Assembly (NCBI GenBank): GCA_903889245.1
Contig: CAISWQ010000056.1
Span: forward strand, 159,408 to 223,407
DNA length: 64,000 bases
Direction of reading: 5' to 3'
Source of the DNA: an uncultured Lentisphaerota bacterium
GTDB taxonomy: Bacteria; Verrucomicrobiota; Kiritimatiellia; CAIQIC01
The notes beneath the pieces were generated by a model. That model saw only the letters and a list, made by a program, of their open reading frames with translations, made no database searches and had not been told where the DNA came from. A program made the position numbers and the translations under genes. Below are positions 48,480-58,710 of this stretch, piece after piece. How positions within the stretch are numbered: position 1 is the stretch's first letter; each line of letters opens with the position of its first letter.

Positions 48480-51400
48480 ATGAAACTCGCCCTGTGTTTT
48501 GCCCTGCTGGCCGGACTCGCGACGGCGCGCGCCGCGGCGCTCGAAGCGACGGGCCTGCGCTGCGAATATCTGACGAACCCGCTCGGCCTCGACGTGCTAC
48601 AGCCGCGCTTGAGCTGGCGGCTGGAAGCCGGCGAGCGCGGCCAGCGCCAGACCGCCTACCAGGTGCTGGTCGCCAGCAGCGAGAAGGCGCTCAAGCAAAA
48701 CACCGGCGATCTCTGGGATTCCGGCAAGGTCGAGGAGGATGAGACCATCACCATCCTCTATCGCGGCAAGCCGCTCGCCTCCGGCCAGCCGTGTTTCTGG
48801 AAGGTGAAGGTGTGGGATCGCGCGGGTAAGGAGTCGGAGTGGAGCAAGCCGGCGCTGTGGACGATGGGCCTGCTCAAACCGGAGGATTGGAAGGCGGAGT
48901 GGATCGGTTTCGACAAGCCGCGCGCGGCCGAACTCGCCGAGGCGCAGTTCGGCGCCGCCCAGTGGATCTGGCACGCCGCCGATCCCAAGAGCGCGCCCAA
49001 GGGCCAGCGGTTGTTTGTCCACGATTTTTTGTTGCCGGGCAACTTCGTTGTGGACAAGGCCGAGTTGGTGATTGCCGCCGACAACACCTGCAAGTTTGTC
49101 ATCAACACCAAGCAGGTCGTCAGCGTGAACGGCTGGAAGCCGGCGCAGATCGTGGACGTGCGCAACCGCATCACGCCCGGCAAGAACTCGCTGCGCACCG
49201 CGGTGGATAACAGCACCTCCGGCCCGGCGGGCCTGATCGCCAAGCTGACCGTGACCGCGACCGATGGCCGGGTCTTCACGTGCGTCACCGACGGCAAGTG
49301 GAAGACCCTCGACAAGCCCGGCGCCAACTGGCACAACCGCGACCTCGAGACCGCGGCGTGGCCGGTGGCGCGCGTGCTCGGCGCGCACGGCTGCGAGCCG
49401 TGGGGCAAATTGCAGGCCGGTCTGGTGCTGCCGCCGCCGGTCTATCTGCGCACGGCGTTCGCGCTCGAGAAAAAGGTCGCGCGCGCCACGCTCTATGCGA
49501 CCGGCCTGGGCATCTTCGACCTCTACCTCAACGGCGCGCGCGTCACCGAGGATTTTTTCAGCCCCGGCTGGACCGATTACACCAAGCGCGTGCGGTACCG
49601 CGCCTATGATGTGACTGGCCGCATGCAGCGCGGCGCGAACGCGCTCGGCGCGATCCTCGCCGATGGCTGGTACAGCGGCTACGTGGGCTTTGGCCACAAC
49701 CGCGAGCATTACGGCAAGCTGCCGCGCGTCCGCGCGCAGCTCAACCTGGAGTTCACCGATGGCACGGTGGCGACCGTCGCGACCGGTCCGCGGTGGAAGG
49801 CGGCGACCGGCAACCTGCTCTACTCCGACTTCCTGATGGGCGAGGCGTGCGACGCGCGGCTGGAGCCGCAGGGCTGGGACACCGCCGACTTCGATGACGG
49901 CAAGTGGGCGGCCGTCAACACGGGCGCGGAACTGCAGCCGCTCGTGCAGGCGCATCCCGCCCCGGCGGTGCAGGCCTTTGCCGAGCTGACCGCCAAGACG
50001 ATCACCGAGCCGAAGAAGGGCGTGTGGGTGCTCGACCTCGGCCAGAATTTTGCCGGCGTGCCGCGCCTGCAAATCAAGGGCGAGCCGGGCCAGAAGATCA
50101 CGCTGCGCTTCGCCGAGCGGCTGAATCCCGACGGCACGGTGTACACCGCGAACCTGCGCAGCGCGCAGGCGACCGACACCTATATCTGCCGCGGCAAGGG
50201 CACGGAAGTCTGGCAGCCGCGCTTCACCTTCCACGGCTTCCAGTACATCGAGCTCACCGGCCTGACCAAGCCGCCGAAGAAGGACACCGTCATCGGCCTC
50301 GCCTTGAGCAGTGCCACGCCCGACGCCGGTAGCTTCGAGTGCTCCGATGCGATGCTGAACAAGCTGTGCAGCAACATCTATTGGACGCAGCGGATGAACT
50401 TCATTGACATCCCGACCGACTGCCCGCAGCGCGACGAGCGCCTCGGCTGGACCGGCGACGCGCAGGTCTATATCCGCACCGCGACGCTCAATTGCGACGT
50501 GCATGCCTTCTTCACCAAGTGGCTCGTGGACCTCTGCGCCGACAGCCAGCGTGCCGACGGCCAGTTCCCGTGCGTCGCGCCCATCAAGGTCGTCGGCCCC
50601 GATGGCGGCCCGGCCTGGGCCGATGCCGGCGTCATCTGCCCGTGGACGGTTTACGCCGTCTATGGCGACACGCGTATCCTCGAACAGCACTATGACGCGA
50701 TGAAGCGCTTCCTTGACTTCTGCAAGCAGCGCTGCACGCCGGAACTGCTACCGCCCGCGAAGTATCACTGCTTCGGCGACTGGTTGAGCATCAAGGCCGA
50801 CACGCCCAAGGACGTCATCTTCATGGCCTACTTCGCCTATTGCACGCGGCTGCTGGCGCAGACCGCCGCCGTGCTCGGCCACAACGACGACGTGCGCAAG
50901 TACCGCGTGCTGTTCGAGCAGCTCAAGACCGCGTTCAACAAGGCCTACGTCGCGCCCGACGGCCGCATCAAGGGCGACACACAGACCTGCTACGTGCTCG
51001 CGCTCGTCAACGACCTGGTCGAGGGCGAGAAGGCGCAGGCGGCGGCGAAATATCTCGTCGAGAACATCGAGAGCCGCGGCTGCCATCTCTCGACCGGCTT
51101 CATCGGCACGAAGGACCTGATGCTCGCGCTCGCGAAGATCGGCCGCAACGACCTCGCCTGCCGGCTCGTCCACAACACGACCTTCCCCTCGTGGGGCTTC
51201 TCCATCCGCCACGGCGCCACCAGCATCTGGGAACGCTGGAACGGCTGGACGCCGGAGGAAGGCTTCGGCGATCCCGGCATGAATAGCTTCGCGCACTACA
51301 GCTTCGGCGCGGTCTATCAGTGGATGGTCGAGAACCTTGGCGGCATCCGCACCGACGCGCCCGCCTACAAGAGCATCATCATCGCGCCCGTGCTCGATGA

Positions 51401-51668
51401 GAAGCTGACCTTCGCCAAAACCAGCTATGACAGCATCCGCGGCCGCATCGCCACCGCGTGGAAAAAAGACAAGGACGGGCTGACGCTCGATGTGACCATT
51501 CCGCCGAACACCACCGCCATCGTGCGCCTGCCGACCGCGAACGCCGCCAAGCTGACCGAGGGCGGCAAACCGCTCGCCAAGGCCGTCGGCGTCAAGTACC
51601 TGCGCACCGAGGGCGACCGCGTCCTCCTCGCCCTCGACTCCGGCAGCTACAGCTTCCAGGCCCCGTGA
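48480..51668 (+). CDS. Secreted GH78 alpha-L-rhamnosidase
   Basis: The 1062-aa protein has a signal peptide (MKLALCFALLAGLATARAAA). It starts with the Bac_rhamnosid_N-like ATGLRCEYLTNPLGLDVLQP, then beta-sandwich domains (LNGARVTEDFFSPGWTDY), an (alpha/alpha)6 barrel with IDIPTDCPQRDERLGWTGD, which holds the acidic active-site cluster, and a second catalytic region TSIWERWNGWTPEEG. It removes terminal alpha-L-rhamnose. GAAAGGATG upstream sets ATG 48480. The downstream esterase gene overlaps by one base. Confidence 0.94.
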   Translation: MKLALCFALLAGLATARAAALEATGLRCEYLTNPLGLDVLQPRLSWRLEAGERGQRQTAYQVLVASSEKALKQNTGDLWDSGKVEEDETITILYRGKPLASGQPCFWKVKVWDRAGKESEWSKPALWTMGLLKPEDWKAEWIGFDKPRAAELAEAQFGAAQWIWHAADPKSAPKGQRLFVHDFLLPGNFVVDKAELVIAADNTCKFVINTKQVVSVNGWKPAQIVDVRNRITPGKNSLRTAVDNSTSGPAGLIAKLTVTATDGRVFTCVTDGKWKTLDKPGANWHNRDLETAAWPVARVLGAHGCEPWGKLQAGLVLPPPVYLRTAFALEKKVARATLYATGLGIFDLYLNGARVTEDFFSPGWTDYTKRVRYRAYDVTGRMQRGANALGAILADGWYSGYVGFGHNREHYGKLPRVRAQLNLEFTDGTVATVATGPRWKAATGNLLYSDFLMGEACDARLEPQGWDTADFDDGKWAAVNTGAELQPLVQAHPAPAVQAFAELTAKTITEPKKGVWVLDLGQNFAGVPRLQIKGEPGQKITLRFAERLNPDGTVYTANLRSAQATDTYICRGKGTEVWQPRFTFHGFQYIELTGLTKPPKKDTVIGLALSSATPDAGSFECSDAMLNKLCSNIYWTQRMNFIDIPTDCPQRDERLGWTGDAQVYIRTATLNCDVHAFFTKWLVDLCADSQRADGQFPCVAPIKVVGPDGGPAWADAGVICPWTVYAVYGDTRILEQHYDAMKRFLDFCKQRCTPELLPPAKYHCFGDWLSIKADTPKDVIFMAYFAYCTRLLAQTAAVLGHNDDVRKYRVLFEQLKTAFNKAYVAPDGRIKGDTQTCYVLALVNDLVEGEKAQAAAKYLVENIESRGCHLSTGFIGTKDLMLALAKIGRNDLACRLVHNTTFPSWGFSIRHGATSIWERWNGWTPEEGFGDPGMNSFAHYSFGAVYQWMVENLGGIRTDAPAYKSIIIAPVLDEKLTFAKTSYDSIRGRIATAWKKDKDGLTLDVTIPPNTTAIVRLPTANAAKLTEGGKPLAKAVGVKYLRTEGDRVLLALDSGSYSFQAP

Positions 51669-53029
51669 TGAAAACGCTGATTTGTTGTGCACTGTTGCTG
51701 GCGGTGGGAAGCGGAGTGGGGGCGGAGGCCGGTTTGGTGTCGCCGCATATCCGCAGCGGGCTCGGGCTGACGGCGCAGGGCGGGGCGGTCGTCGTCGCGC
51801 CCGGCGAGTGCGAGGTGCAGGGCAAGCTGGTTCGCGTCGCGCAGCCGGTGACGCTGGCGGTCGCGCCTTCGCCGATCCTTGTCGCCGCGCAGGACGCGCC
51901 CTATCGCCTTTCCGCCGACAAGCCGCAGGGCTTCGCCAAGGGCACGCGCCTAGCGGGTTTGAGCGCGCGCGACGTGAACGCCTGCGGCTCGCTGCTGCCG
52001 GACTCCGTGGAGGTGCGGCGCGCGTCCGATGGCCGGCTGCTCAAGCTGGGCGAGGACTATCTGCTCGACGGCGCGTGGGGTCACCTCGGCATCGGCCCGC
52101 ACAGTTGCGTAACCACCACCGAGCCGGTGCGCGCCACCTACCGCTACGCGCTGCTGCGGATGGACACGATCCAGCTCGCACCCGACGGGAAAGTTTCGCT
52201 GAAGGCCGGCACGCCGCACATCAGTGCGCCCGTGCCGCCGGAAGCCGACGCCGGCTGCCTCGCGTTGGCGCACGTCTTCGTGAACTACCGCGACACCAGC
52301 GTCCATCAGCACCAGCTCTATCCGATCGCGGAGACTGCGGCGCAGGCGCTCACCGCCACCACGCCCGGCCGCGTACCCAAGGCGCTCGCGAAGCTCAAGA
52401 GCGGCGCGCCGCTGCGCATCGTCTGCTGGGGCGATTCCGTCACCGCGGGCGGCAACGCCTCGACGCCGGACAAGCGCTATGTGGATGTCTTCCTCGCCGG
52501 CCTGCGCGAGCGCTTCCCGCAGGCGCAACTCGTGGCGACGAACATCAGCGCCGGCGGTTCCAACAGCCGCCAGTGGCTGTTCCCGGAAAAAAATCCGTAC
52601 CGCACGCTCAAGGGCGCCGCCAGCCCGTGCCAGTTCCAGCGTATCCTCGACTTCCGGCCCGACCTTGTCACCATCGAGTTCGTCAACGATGCCGGCATGA
52701 GTCCGGCACAGGTCGAGGAAACCTACAGCGACATCCTCCGCCGCCTGCAGCCGCTCGGCACGGAGGTGATCCTGATCACGCCGCACTACACGATGCTCAA
52801 GATGATGGGCTTTGCGAACCAGACCGGGCAGGATCGGCGGCCCTACGTGCTCGCGCTGCGCAAGTTCGCCGGCGAGCATCAGATCGGCCTCGTCGACGCC
52901 TCCGCGCGCTGGGAGCATCTGTGGAAGGAAGGCCTGCCCTACCTGACGCTGCTCCACAACACGATCAACCATCCCGACGACCGCGGCCACCGCCTCTTTG
53001 CCGAGGAACTGTGGAAATGCTTTCAGTGA
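51668..53029 (+). CDS. Secreted SGNH/GDSL hydrolase
   Basis: The 453-aa protein has a signal peptide (cleavage near GAEA). An N-terminal beta-rich domain of about 220 residues precedes an SGNH hydrolase with block I IVCWGDSVTAGG, block II around NISAGGSNS, block III VTIEFVNDAG and block V NHPDDRGH, which gives the Ser-His dyad. Such enzymes are often carbohydrate esterases; coupling to a rhamnosidase suggests de-acetylation of the same rhamnose-containing glycan. Start and stop overlap (TGATG). Confidence 0.88.
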   Translation: MKTLICCALLLAVGSGVGAEAGLVSPHIRSGLGLTAQGGAVVVAPGECEVQGKLVRVAQPVTLAVAPSPILVAAQDAPYRLSADKPQGFAKGTRLAGLSARDVNACGSLLPDSVEVRRASDGRLLKLGEDYLLDGAWGHLGIGPHSCVTTTEPVRATYRYALLRMDTIQLAPDGKVSLKAGTPHISAPVPPEADAGCLALAHVFVNYRDTSVHQHQLYPIAETAAQALTATTPGRVPKALAKLKSGAPLRIVCWGDSVTAGGNASTPDKRYVDVFLAGLRERFPQAQLVATNISAGGSNSRQWLFPEKNPYRTLKGAASPCQFQRILDFRPDLVTIEFVNDAGMSPAQVEETYSDILRRLQPLGTEVILITPHYTMLKMMGFANQTGQDRRPYVLALRKFAGEHQIGLVDASARWEHLWKEGLPYLTLLHNTINHPDDRGHRLFAEELWKCFQ

Positions 53030-53126
53030 TGCTGCGCGCCGGGAAAAAGATTGACGCCCCGCAGGGCCGCCGATAGCGTCGCCGCCATGTTGCAGGCACT
53101 GCAAACACCCATCACTTCGGGCTCTT

Positions 53127-53236
53127 TTCCAAGCCTTGGAAAAGTGAACACCTACTTTTTCCAAGCCTTGGAAAAATCTGCGCAAAAATTTCCAAGCCTT
53201 GGAAAAACACACCCCGCCATTTTCCAATGCTTGGAA
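53127..53236. repeat. TTCCAA/TTGGAA palindrome array, 4 units
   Basis: Centres are at 53134, 53166, 53197 and 53229 (32, 31, 32 bp). The first three are perfect TTCCAAGCCTTGGAA copies apart from the centre. This is the clearest array in the window. Confidence 0.95.
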
Positions 53237-53245
53237 CATCACTCG

Positions 53246-53337
53246 CGAACATCGAACATCGAACACCGAACACCGAACATCGAAGGGAATGCCGGTCCTT
53301 CGACGTTCGATGTTGGATGTTGGATGTTCGATGTTCG
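53246..53337. repeat. Long hairpin made of 7-nt repeats upstream of mutS
   Basis: A 41-nt block of CGAACAT/CGAACAC units (53246-53286) faces a 41-nt block of TTCGATG/TTGGATG units (53297-53337). About 36 of 41 positions are complementary, with a 10-nt loop. The hairpin ends two nt before the GGAGG ribosome binding site of mutS. Together with the array it fills the 320-nt gap after the esterase gene. Confidence 0.88.
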
Positions 53338-53349
53338 CCGGAGGCTTTC

Positions 53350-55845
53350 TTGAGCGAGGAAACCACACCCCTGATGGGACAGTACCGGCGGCTCAAGGCG
53401 GATTTGCCGCCGGGCACGCTGCTCTTTTTCCGGCTCGGCGATTTCTACGAGATGTTCTATGACGACGCCGTCGAGGCCGCGCGTCTGCTCGACCTGACGC
53501 TGACCAAGCGCCAGGCCGTGCCGATGTGCGGCGTGCCCTATCACGCGGCGGAGTCCTACCTCGCCAAGCTGATCCGCGCCGGCAGGAAGGTCGCGATCAG
53601 CGAGCAGATGGAAGATCCCGCGACGACGAAGGGCCTCGTGCGGCGCGACGTGGTCCGCATCGTCACGCCCGGCACCGTGCTCGAGGACCAGGTGCTCGAC
53701 GCGCGCCGGCACAACTATCTCGCCGGCCTTTGCCAGGATGGCGCGACGTTCGGCCTCGCGATGCTCGATCTCTCCACCGGCGAGTTCTGGATCGAGCAGT
53801 TCACCAGCCCCGCCGCGCTCGGCGACGCGCTCGCGCGCGGCGCGCCGAGCGAGTGCGTCGTCCCGGAAGCCCTGCGCGAGAGCGCCGACCTCGCCACCGC
53901 GTTCCCCGGCGGCGGCGCGACGCTGCTGACCGCGCGCGAGGACTGGACGTTCGAGCCGGACTTCTGCGCCGACCTGCTGCTGCGCCACTTCAAGGTCCAC
54001 TCGCTCGATGGCTTCGGCTGCGCCGGGCAGGGCGTGGCGCTGCGCGCCGCAGGTGCGGTGCTGCACTATGTGACCGATGAGCTGCGCCGCAACGCGAGCC
54101 ACGTGCGTGCGCTGCACGTGAAGACCTCGGCCGATTTCCTGGTGATGGATGAGGGCACGCTCGCGCACCTCGACCTCGTACCGACGCGCTCGGCCGCCAC
54201 GGGCGCACCGACGCTGCTTGGCGTGCTCGACCGTACGGCGACGCCGATGGGCGGCCGGCTGCTGCGCGACTGGCTGATGCGGCCGCTCGCGCGGCGCGAG
54301 CCGATCGTGGCGCGGCAGGAGGCCATCGAGGCACTGACTCGTGACCGCGCGCTGATCCACGATCTGCGGGCGCAGCTCGAGGAAATCCGCGACCTCGAAC
54401 GCCTGATCGCGCGGCTCGGCGCGGGCGGTGGCAACGCGCGCGAGCTACAGGCGCTCGCTCGCTCGCTCGCGGCGCTGCCGGGTTTGCGCGAGCGCCTCGC
54501 GGGCCAGCCTGCTGCTGGACTGCTCGCGGAAAACGCGGGTGCGATCACGCCGCTGCCGGAGCTGGTGGACCTGATTGGCCGCGCGCTCGTGGATGAGCCA
54601 CCGCTGGCGATCAAGGAAGGCGGCATGATCCGCCGCGGCCATCACCCCGAGCTCGATGAGCTGCTCAAGCTCGCCACCGAGGGCCGCCAGTGGCTCGCCG
54701 ATTTCCAGGTCCGCGAGCAGGAGCGCACCGGCATCAAGAGCCTGAAGGTCCGGCACAACAATATCTTCGGCTACTACATCGAGATCACCAAGAGCAACCT
54801 CGCGGCGACGCCCGCCGACTACATCCGCAAGCAGACCATGGTCAACGCCGAGCGCTTCATCACGCCGGAGCTGAAGGAATATGAGAACAAGATTGTCGGC
54901 GCGCAGGACCGCGCGACCGCGCTCGAGTACGAGCTGTTCCTCCAGCTTCGCGACGCTGCGACCGCGCAGACTGCCGCGATCCAGCGCAGCGCCGCCGCCA
55001 TCGCGCAGCTCGATGTCCTCGCCGCGCTCGCGGAGCGCGCGCTCGTGCTCGGCTATATCCGGCCGAAGATCACGGACGGTGACGCGATTCACATCCGCGA
55101 CGGCCGCCATCCCGTGGTCGAGCAGCTCGCCGACGCCGAGCGTTTCGTGCCCAACGACGTGAACCTCGACGGCACCGCGAACCAACTCATCATCATCACC
55201 GGCCCGAACATGGCCGGCAAATCCACCTACATCCGGCAGGTCGCGCTGCTCGTGGTGCTGGCGCAGATGGGTGCGTTCATCCCTGCAGCGGAGGCGGAGA
55301 TCGGCGTCGTGGACCGCGTCTTCACGCGCGTCGGCGCGAGCGACGACCTCGCGCGTGGCCGCAGCACGTTCATGGTGGAGATGCAGGAGACCGCCAACAT
55401 TCTGCACAACGCGACGCCGAAGAGCCTGATCGTCCTTGACGAGATCGGCCGTGGCACGAGCACCTTCGACGGTATCTCCATCGCGTGGGCCGTGGCCGAG
55501 CATCTGCACAACCAGGTGAAGGCGAAGACGCTCTTCGCCACGCACTACCACGAGCTGACCGACCTCGCGCTGACGCTGGGCGGCGTGAAGAACTACAACG
55601 TCCTCGTCCGCGAGAGCGGCGACCGCATCGCTTTCCTGCGGCGCATCGTGCCCGGCGCGGCTGATAAGAGTTACGGCATCCACGTCGCGCGGCTTGCCGG
55701 CCTGCCCGATGGCGTCATCAGCCGCTCCAAGGAGATTCTCGCCAACCTCGAAGAAGGCGAATTCGGCGACCAAGGCCAGCCCAAGCTCGCCCGCCCCCGC
55801 AAAGGCAAAGCCGGCGACAGCAGAAACCAGTTGTCGTTTTTCTGA
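53350..55845 (+). CDS. mutS: DNA mismatch repair protein MutS
   Basis: The 831-aa protein has the mismatch-binding motif [15 protein letters not shown] (GxFYE type), connector, core and clamp domains, and the ATPase with Walker [14 protein letters not shown] (about residues 618-630), ST-motif [15 protein letters not shown], Walker [18 protein letters not shown] and [12 protein letters not shown]. The start is TTG 53350, giving [25 protein letters not shown] lies 5-6 nt upstream. The frame stays open through the upstream hairpin, so an ATG-based annotation would wrongly add about 40 repeat-derived residues. No MutL gene is adjacent. Confidence 0.95.
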   Translation: MSEETTPLMGQYRRLKADLPPGTLLFFRLGDFYEMFYDDAVEAARLLDLTLTKRQAVPMCGVPYHAAESYLAKLIRAGRKVAISEQMEDPATTKGLVRRDVVRIVTPGTVLEDQVLDARRHNYLAGLCQDGATFGLAMLDLSTGEFWIEQFTSPAALGDALARGAPSECVVPEALRESADLATAFPGGGATLLTAREDWTFEPDFCADLLLRHFKVHSLDGFGCAGQGVALRAAGAVLHYVTDELRRNASHVRALHVKTSADFLVMDEGTLAHLDLVPTRSAATGAPTLLGVLDRTATPMGGRLLRDWLMRPLARREPIVARQEAIEALTRDRALIHDLRAQLEEIRDLERLIARLGAGGGNARELQALARSLAALPGLRERLAGQPAAGLLAENAGAITPLPELVDLIGRALVDEPPLAIKEGGMIRRGHHPELDELLKLATEGRQWLADFQVREQERTGIKSLKVRHNNIFGYYIEITKSNLAATPADYIRKQTMVNAERFITPELKEYENKIVGAQDRATALEYELFLQLRDAATAQTAAIQRSAAAIAQLDVLAALAERALVLGYIRPKITDGDAIHIRDGRHPVVEQLADAERFVPNDVNLDGTANQLIIITGPNMAGKSTYIRQVALLVVLAQMGAFIPAAEAEIGVVDRVFTRVGASDDLARGRSTFMVEMQETANILHNATPKSLIVLDEIGRGTSTFDGISIAWAVAEHLHNQVKAKTLFATHYHELTDLALTLGGVKNYNVLVRESGDRIAFLRRIVPGAADKSYGIHVARLAGLPDGVISRSKEILANLEEGEFGDQGQPKLARPRKGKAGDSRNQLSFF

Positions 55846-58584
55846 TCAGAACTTCACCGGCTCGCCGAGCGTGATCAGCGTGAGCTTGGCGGAGCCGGCG
55901 GGCGCGGCGAGTTTGACGCGGGCGGGGCCGGCGGTGATTTGCGGCACGTCGTCGGGCGCGCGGAAGGTTTGGAGTTGCTGGCCTTGTTTGTCGAAGATGC
56001 GGAGGTCGCCGCCGTCGCGGAACTCGGCATAGTCTCCGGTGTTCAGCTCCGCGGGTACAACGAATTTCTTTCCGCCAATCTCCAGCGCGGGCTGCTTGAG
56101 CGGCGCGTCCAGTTCGGCGAGCGCCTCGACTTTTTCCACCGTGCATGCGCCGCCGCCGCGCATCCAGCGCAGGTTGAGCGCGATGATGCTGCCGTAGTTG
56201 AAGCCGTACATCGCCGCCTTGAACGCGTAGTTCGCGTGGACGGGCCGGAACTCGGGCAGCATCCGCTCCGTGGTCGGTTCGGGAATGATGATGGTGCGTT
56301 CGCCGGTGAAGTCGAGGTCCACATAGTAGTCACGGTAGGTTTTCCCGCCGGCTTCGAGTTGCAGGTTCAGCACCGGCGGCGGCGAGCCGGCGGGTGGCGT
56401 CTGCGTCACGTTCAGCTTGATGGCAAGCGCGCGGTGTTTCAGCAGGTCGAGCGGCTTGCCGGTGGTGCCGCTCGTGGCGGGCGGCGTCTGGCCGACCATG
56501 AACACGCTGAACTGGTCGCCGAGCGGCTTGGTGAACTCGACGCGTGCGGCGAGCGCGCCGGGCATTGCGGCGCGCTTCTCCGGCGGCGCGAGCTGGAGCG
56601 GCGTCGCGGGGCGCAGCAACACGCGGTTGGTCACCGCGCCCGGCGGCGCGAGCGCCGGCACACACTGGAGCCGGAACTGGAGCGGCTGCGCAGCGAAGCG
56701 GTTGGCGAACTCGCGTTCTTCCCCGGCGGCGAGGCGCGCCACGTCGTAGCGGATCGGCGTGAAGGCGTTGCCGACGCGATGCCATTCGCCGGTGGCGAGC
56801 AGCGCGCGCGCGGGCGCGGGCACACCGCCGCCGAGCCGCAGGTGCTCATAGTCGCCGAGCAGTTTCAGCATCTCCTCCGTGCGCCCGTTCTTCTTGAGCG
56901 CATCGAGATGCGTTTCCAGCGCGACGGGAGTATCGAGCGCGAGCATGCGGATGGCATAGAACTCCACCTCGTCCGGCGTGGTCGCAGGCTGGTGCGGCGC
57001 CCATGCGAGGAAGCCCCACCAGCCGAGGGAGGCGGGCAGGAAGCTGTCGTGATAGTGCCGCCACGAGTCGGCGATCTTGTGGCAGTCGAGATATTGCTTG
57101 GGCGCGACGGCCGCGAAGTCGTCGCATTCACCGCGCGCGAACCAGTGCCACGTCCACGGCGTGCTGCCGGAGCCCTGCACGAGGAGCGGGCGCCGCACGC
57201 GTTCGCAGATGTCGCGCTGCTGCTGGCTGGTCCAGTACCAGTAGGGGCCGTTCGCGCTGTTGCACTCGCCGCCGTCGAAATAAATCATGTCGAAGCCGCA
57301 GCGGTTGATCACGCCGGCCACGCGCTCGCTGACCTCGCCCTTGAGCGTCGTGCGCAAATCCACCAGATAGGAGCCGTAGCGCTCCACGAGGTGGTGGATC
57401 GTCGCGCCCGCCTGGTGCGGCGCGGCCTTCGTGCCCGCGAAGCCGCGGACGCACTTGAGGAAGAGGTTCGTGCCCGCACCGCCGACCGCGCGGTACTGGA
57501 TGATCTCGTCATCGATCTGGATATCGAGCCCGGCCTTCTGCGAGCCGTAGTAGGCGCCCTCGGTCGGGAAGCCCGTCAGCGGCGCGGTGGCGGCGATCTC
57601 CTGCGCCTTCGCGTCGAGGGCGGCGGCGAGCGTCGCGTGGTCGTCCTTGAGCAGGCGCGCGTCGGGCTTCGGCCGCACGAGCGGATCGCTCTTGCTGACG
57701 AAACTGGTGAGCATGTGCATGCCCACCTTGAGGCCGGCGGCGTGGCACTTATCGATGACCGCCTTCAGGCCCGCCTCGCCGCGCGGAAATTTGTTCGTGT
57801 TGATCGGGTAGGAGCCGAGCGAAAGCGACCACGTGCCGGAGTAGGTCATGATGTAGCCGAACCCGCCGAGCTTCGCGTAGCGGATGGTCTCATCGGCGTT
57901 GGCCTCGGTCAGGTCGCTGAAGAAATAGCCGGTGCGCACGTCCGGCGATTGCTTGGCCCACACGCCGGAAAGCTGCGGAGACGGCAGCTTGCAGGCCTTC
58001 TCCACTGCCTGTACCTGCGCCAGGAACTGCGGCGTCGGCGCCGCGACCAGCGCCACGCCCTGGCCCTCGATTCCGAACTCGCGCTCGAGCCGCGCCTGCA
58101 GGCGGCCACCGCTGGTGGTCACATTGACGCAGTCGGAGAGACCCAGCAACGCGACGGCGAAGGCTTCATCCCACAGGACGCCGAGCAGGCTGCCGTTGCG
58201 GGGCATCGGCCGCAGCGGGAGCAGCGCGAGGTCGAACGCCTCGAGATCGGGATCGCTCAGTTTCAGAAGCTGGATGCGGATGAAATCCGGCTGCGCGGTG
58301 ATCTGTAGCGTGGCCGTGACGCAGGCCGTGCCGAATTCCGCCTGCCAGGCATCGCCTGCGCGTGCGAAGCTGGTGGCCGCGAAGGTTGCGCCGTTTTTCT
58401 TGATGGAGAAAAAAGCTGACGGCTGTTTGAGCCATTCGGTGTCGGTAGCTTTGTCGCGCAGGCTCGTGCAGAAGCCGCGTCCATCGAGCGACAGCCGCGC
58501 CGTCGCCGTGGCAAAGGTGAACTCCTCCGCCCGCGCCGCCGCCAGCAGCGCAAGCCCGACTGCCAAATGCAGGATGATTTTCAT
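55846..58584 (-). CDS. Large secreted TIM-barrel glycosidase-like protein, family not recognised
   Basis: The 912-aa protein has a signal peptide (MKIILHLAVGLALLAAARA). An N-terminal beta-domain is followed by a barrel-like centre with GFGYIMTYSGTWSLSLGSY, AAGLKVGMHMLTSFVS, NRCGFDMIYFDGGECNS and LLVQGSGSTPWTWHW; the Asp in YFDGGE is a plausible nucleophile as in alpha-glycosidase clans. C-terminal beta-domains end the protein. I cannot assign a GH family. It shares an upstream 18-nt promoter-like box with the heparinase gene. It converges on mutS with no gap. Confidence 0.7.
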   Translation of the reverse strand: MKIILHLAVGLALLAAARAEEFTFATATARLSLDGRGFCTSLRDKATDTEWLKQPSAFFSIKKNGATFAATSFARAGDAWQAEFGTACVTATLQITAQPDFIRIQLLKLSDPDLEAFDLALLPLRPMPRNGSLLGVLWDEAFAVALLGLSDCVNVTTSGGRLQARLEREFGIEGQGVALVAAPTPQFLAQVQAVEKACKLPSPQLSGVWAKQSPDVRTGYFFSDLTEANADETIRYAKLGGFGYIMTYSGTWSLSLGSYPINTNKFPRGEAGLKAVIDKCHAAGLKVGMHMLTSFVSKSDPLVRPKPDARLLKDDHATLAAALDAKAQEIAATAPLTGFPTEGAYYGSQKAGLDIQIDDEIIQYRAVGGAGTNLFLKCVRGFAGTKAAPHQAGATIHHLVERYGSYLVDLRTTLKGEVSERVAGVINRCGFDMIYFDGGECNSANGPYWYWTSQQQRDICERVRRPLLVQGSGSTPWTWHWFARGECDDFAAVAPKQYLDCHKIADSWRHYHDSFLPASLGWWGFLAWAPHQPATTPDEVEFYAIRMLALDTPVALETHLDALKKNGRTEEMLKLLGDYEHLRLGGGVPAPARALLATGEWHRVGNAFTPIRYDVARLAAGEEREFANRFAAQPLQFRLQCVPALAPPGAVTNRVLLRPATPLQLAPPEKRAAMPGALAARVEFTKPLGDQFSVFMVGQTPPATSGTTGKPLDLLKHRALAIKLNVTQTPPAGSPPPVLNLQLEAGGKTYRDYYVDLDFTGERTIIIPEPTTERMLPEFRPVHANYAFKAAMYGFNYGSIIALNLRWMRGGGACTVEKVEALAELDAPLKQPALEIGGKKFVVPAELNTGDYAEFRDGGDLRIFDKQGQQLQTFRAPDDVPQITAGPARVKLAAPAGSAKLTLITLGEPVKF

Positions 58585-58593
58585 AAGCGTGCC

Positions 58594-58611
58594 GGAGCAT
58601 AGCGGAGAGGC
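58594..58611 (-). promoter_or_regulatory. Shared upstream box, copy 1
   Basis: Read on the minus strand this is GCCTCTCCGCTATGCTCC, which contains a -10-like TATGCT and begins 9 nt upstream of the ATG at 58584. An identical 18-mer precedes the heparinase-type gene at 61850-61867. Confidence 0.5.
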
Positions 58612-58658
58612 AGCGCCACGGGAAGCGAAACGACGGAAGATGGTTGAGGGCAGAAGGC

Positions 58659-58706
58659 CGTCAGCCGTTGGTCGTCAGTTGTCAGTGGTCAGTTGTGAGT
58701 GGTCAG
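58659..58706. repeat. Degenerate 7-nt tandem repeat (GTCAGTT type)
   Basis: TCAGTTG, TCAGTGG, TCAGTTG and TGAGTGG follow one another just after the stop of the DUF4190-like gene. It is closely related to 61881-61940. Confidence 0.75.
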
Positions 58707-58710
58707 GCAC

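Noticed and set aside
48597..50690. Minus-strand open frame of 697 codons inside the GH78 gene
   Set aside because: It is a shadow of the rhamnosidase frame, with no start signal or family motif.
53127..53236. CRISPR array, suggested by regular spacing of the palindromes
   Set aside because: Units are only 15-19 bp and palindromic, the bases between them are about 12-16 nt, arrays have 2-4 units, dispersed over 14 loci, and no cas gene is present.
53227..53349. N-terminal extension of MutS encoded by the heptad hairpin
   Set aside because: A strong GGAGG and TTG at 53350 give the normal MutS N-terminus; the upstream residues come only from repeats.
55939..58308. Long plus-strand open frame of 789 codons opposite the 912-aa hydrolase gene
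   Set aside because: It is an antisense shadow from GC-rich third codon positions: Arg/Ala/Glu/Val-rich, no domain, no ribosome binding site, while the minus-strand product has a signal peptide and hydrolase-like motifs.
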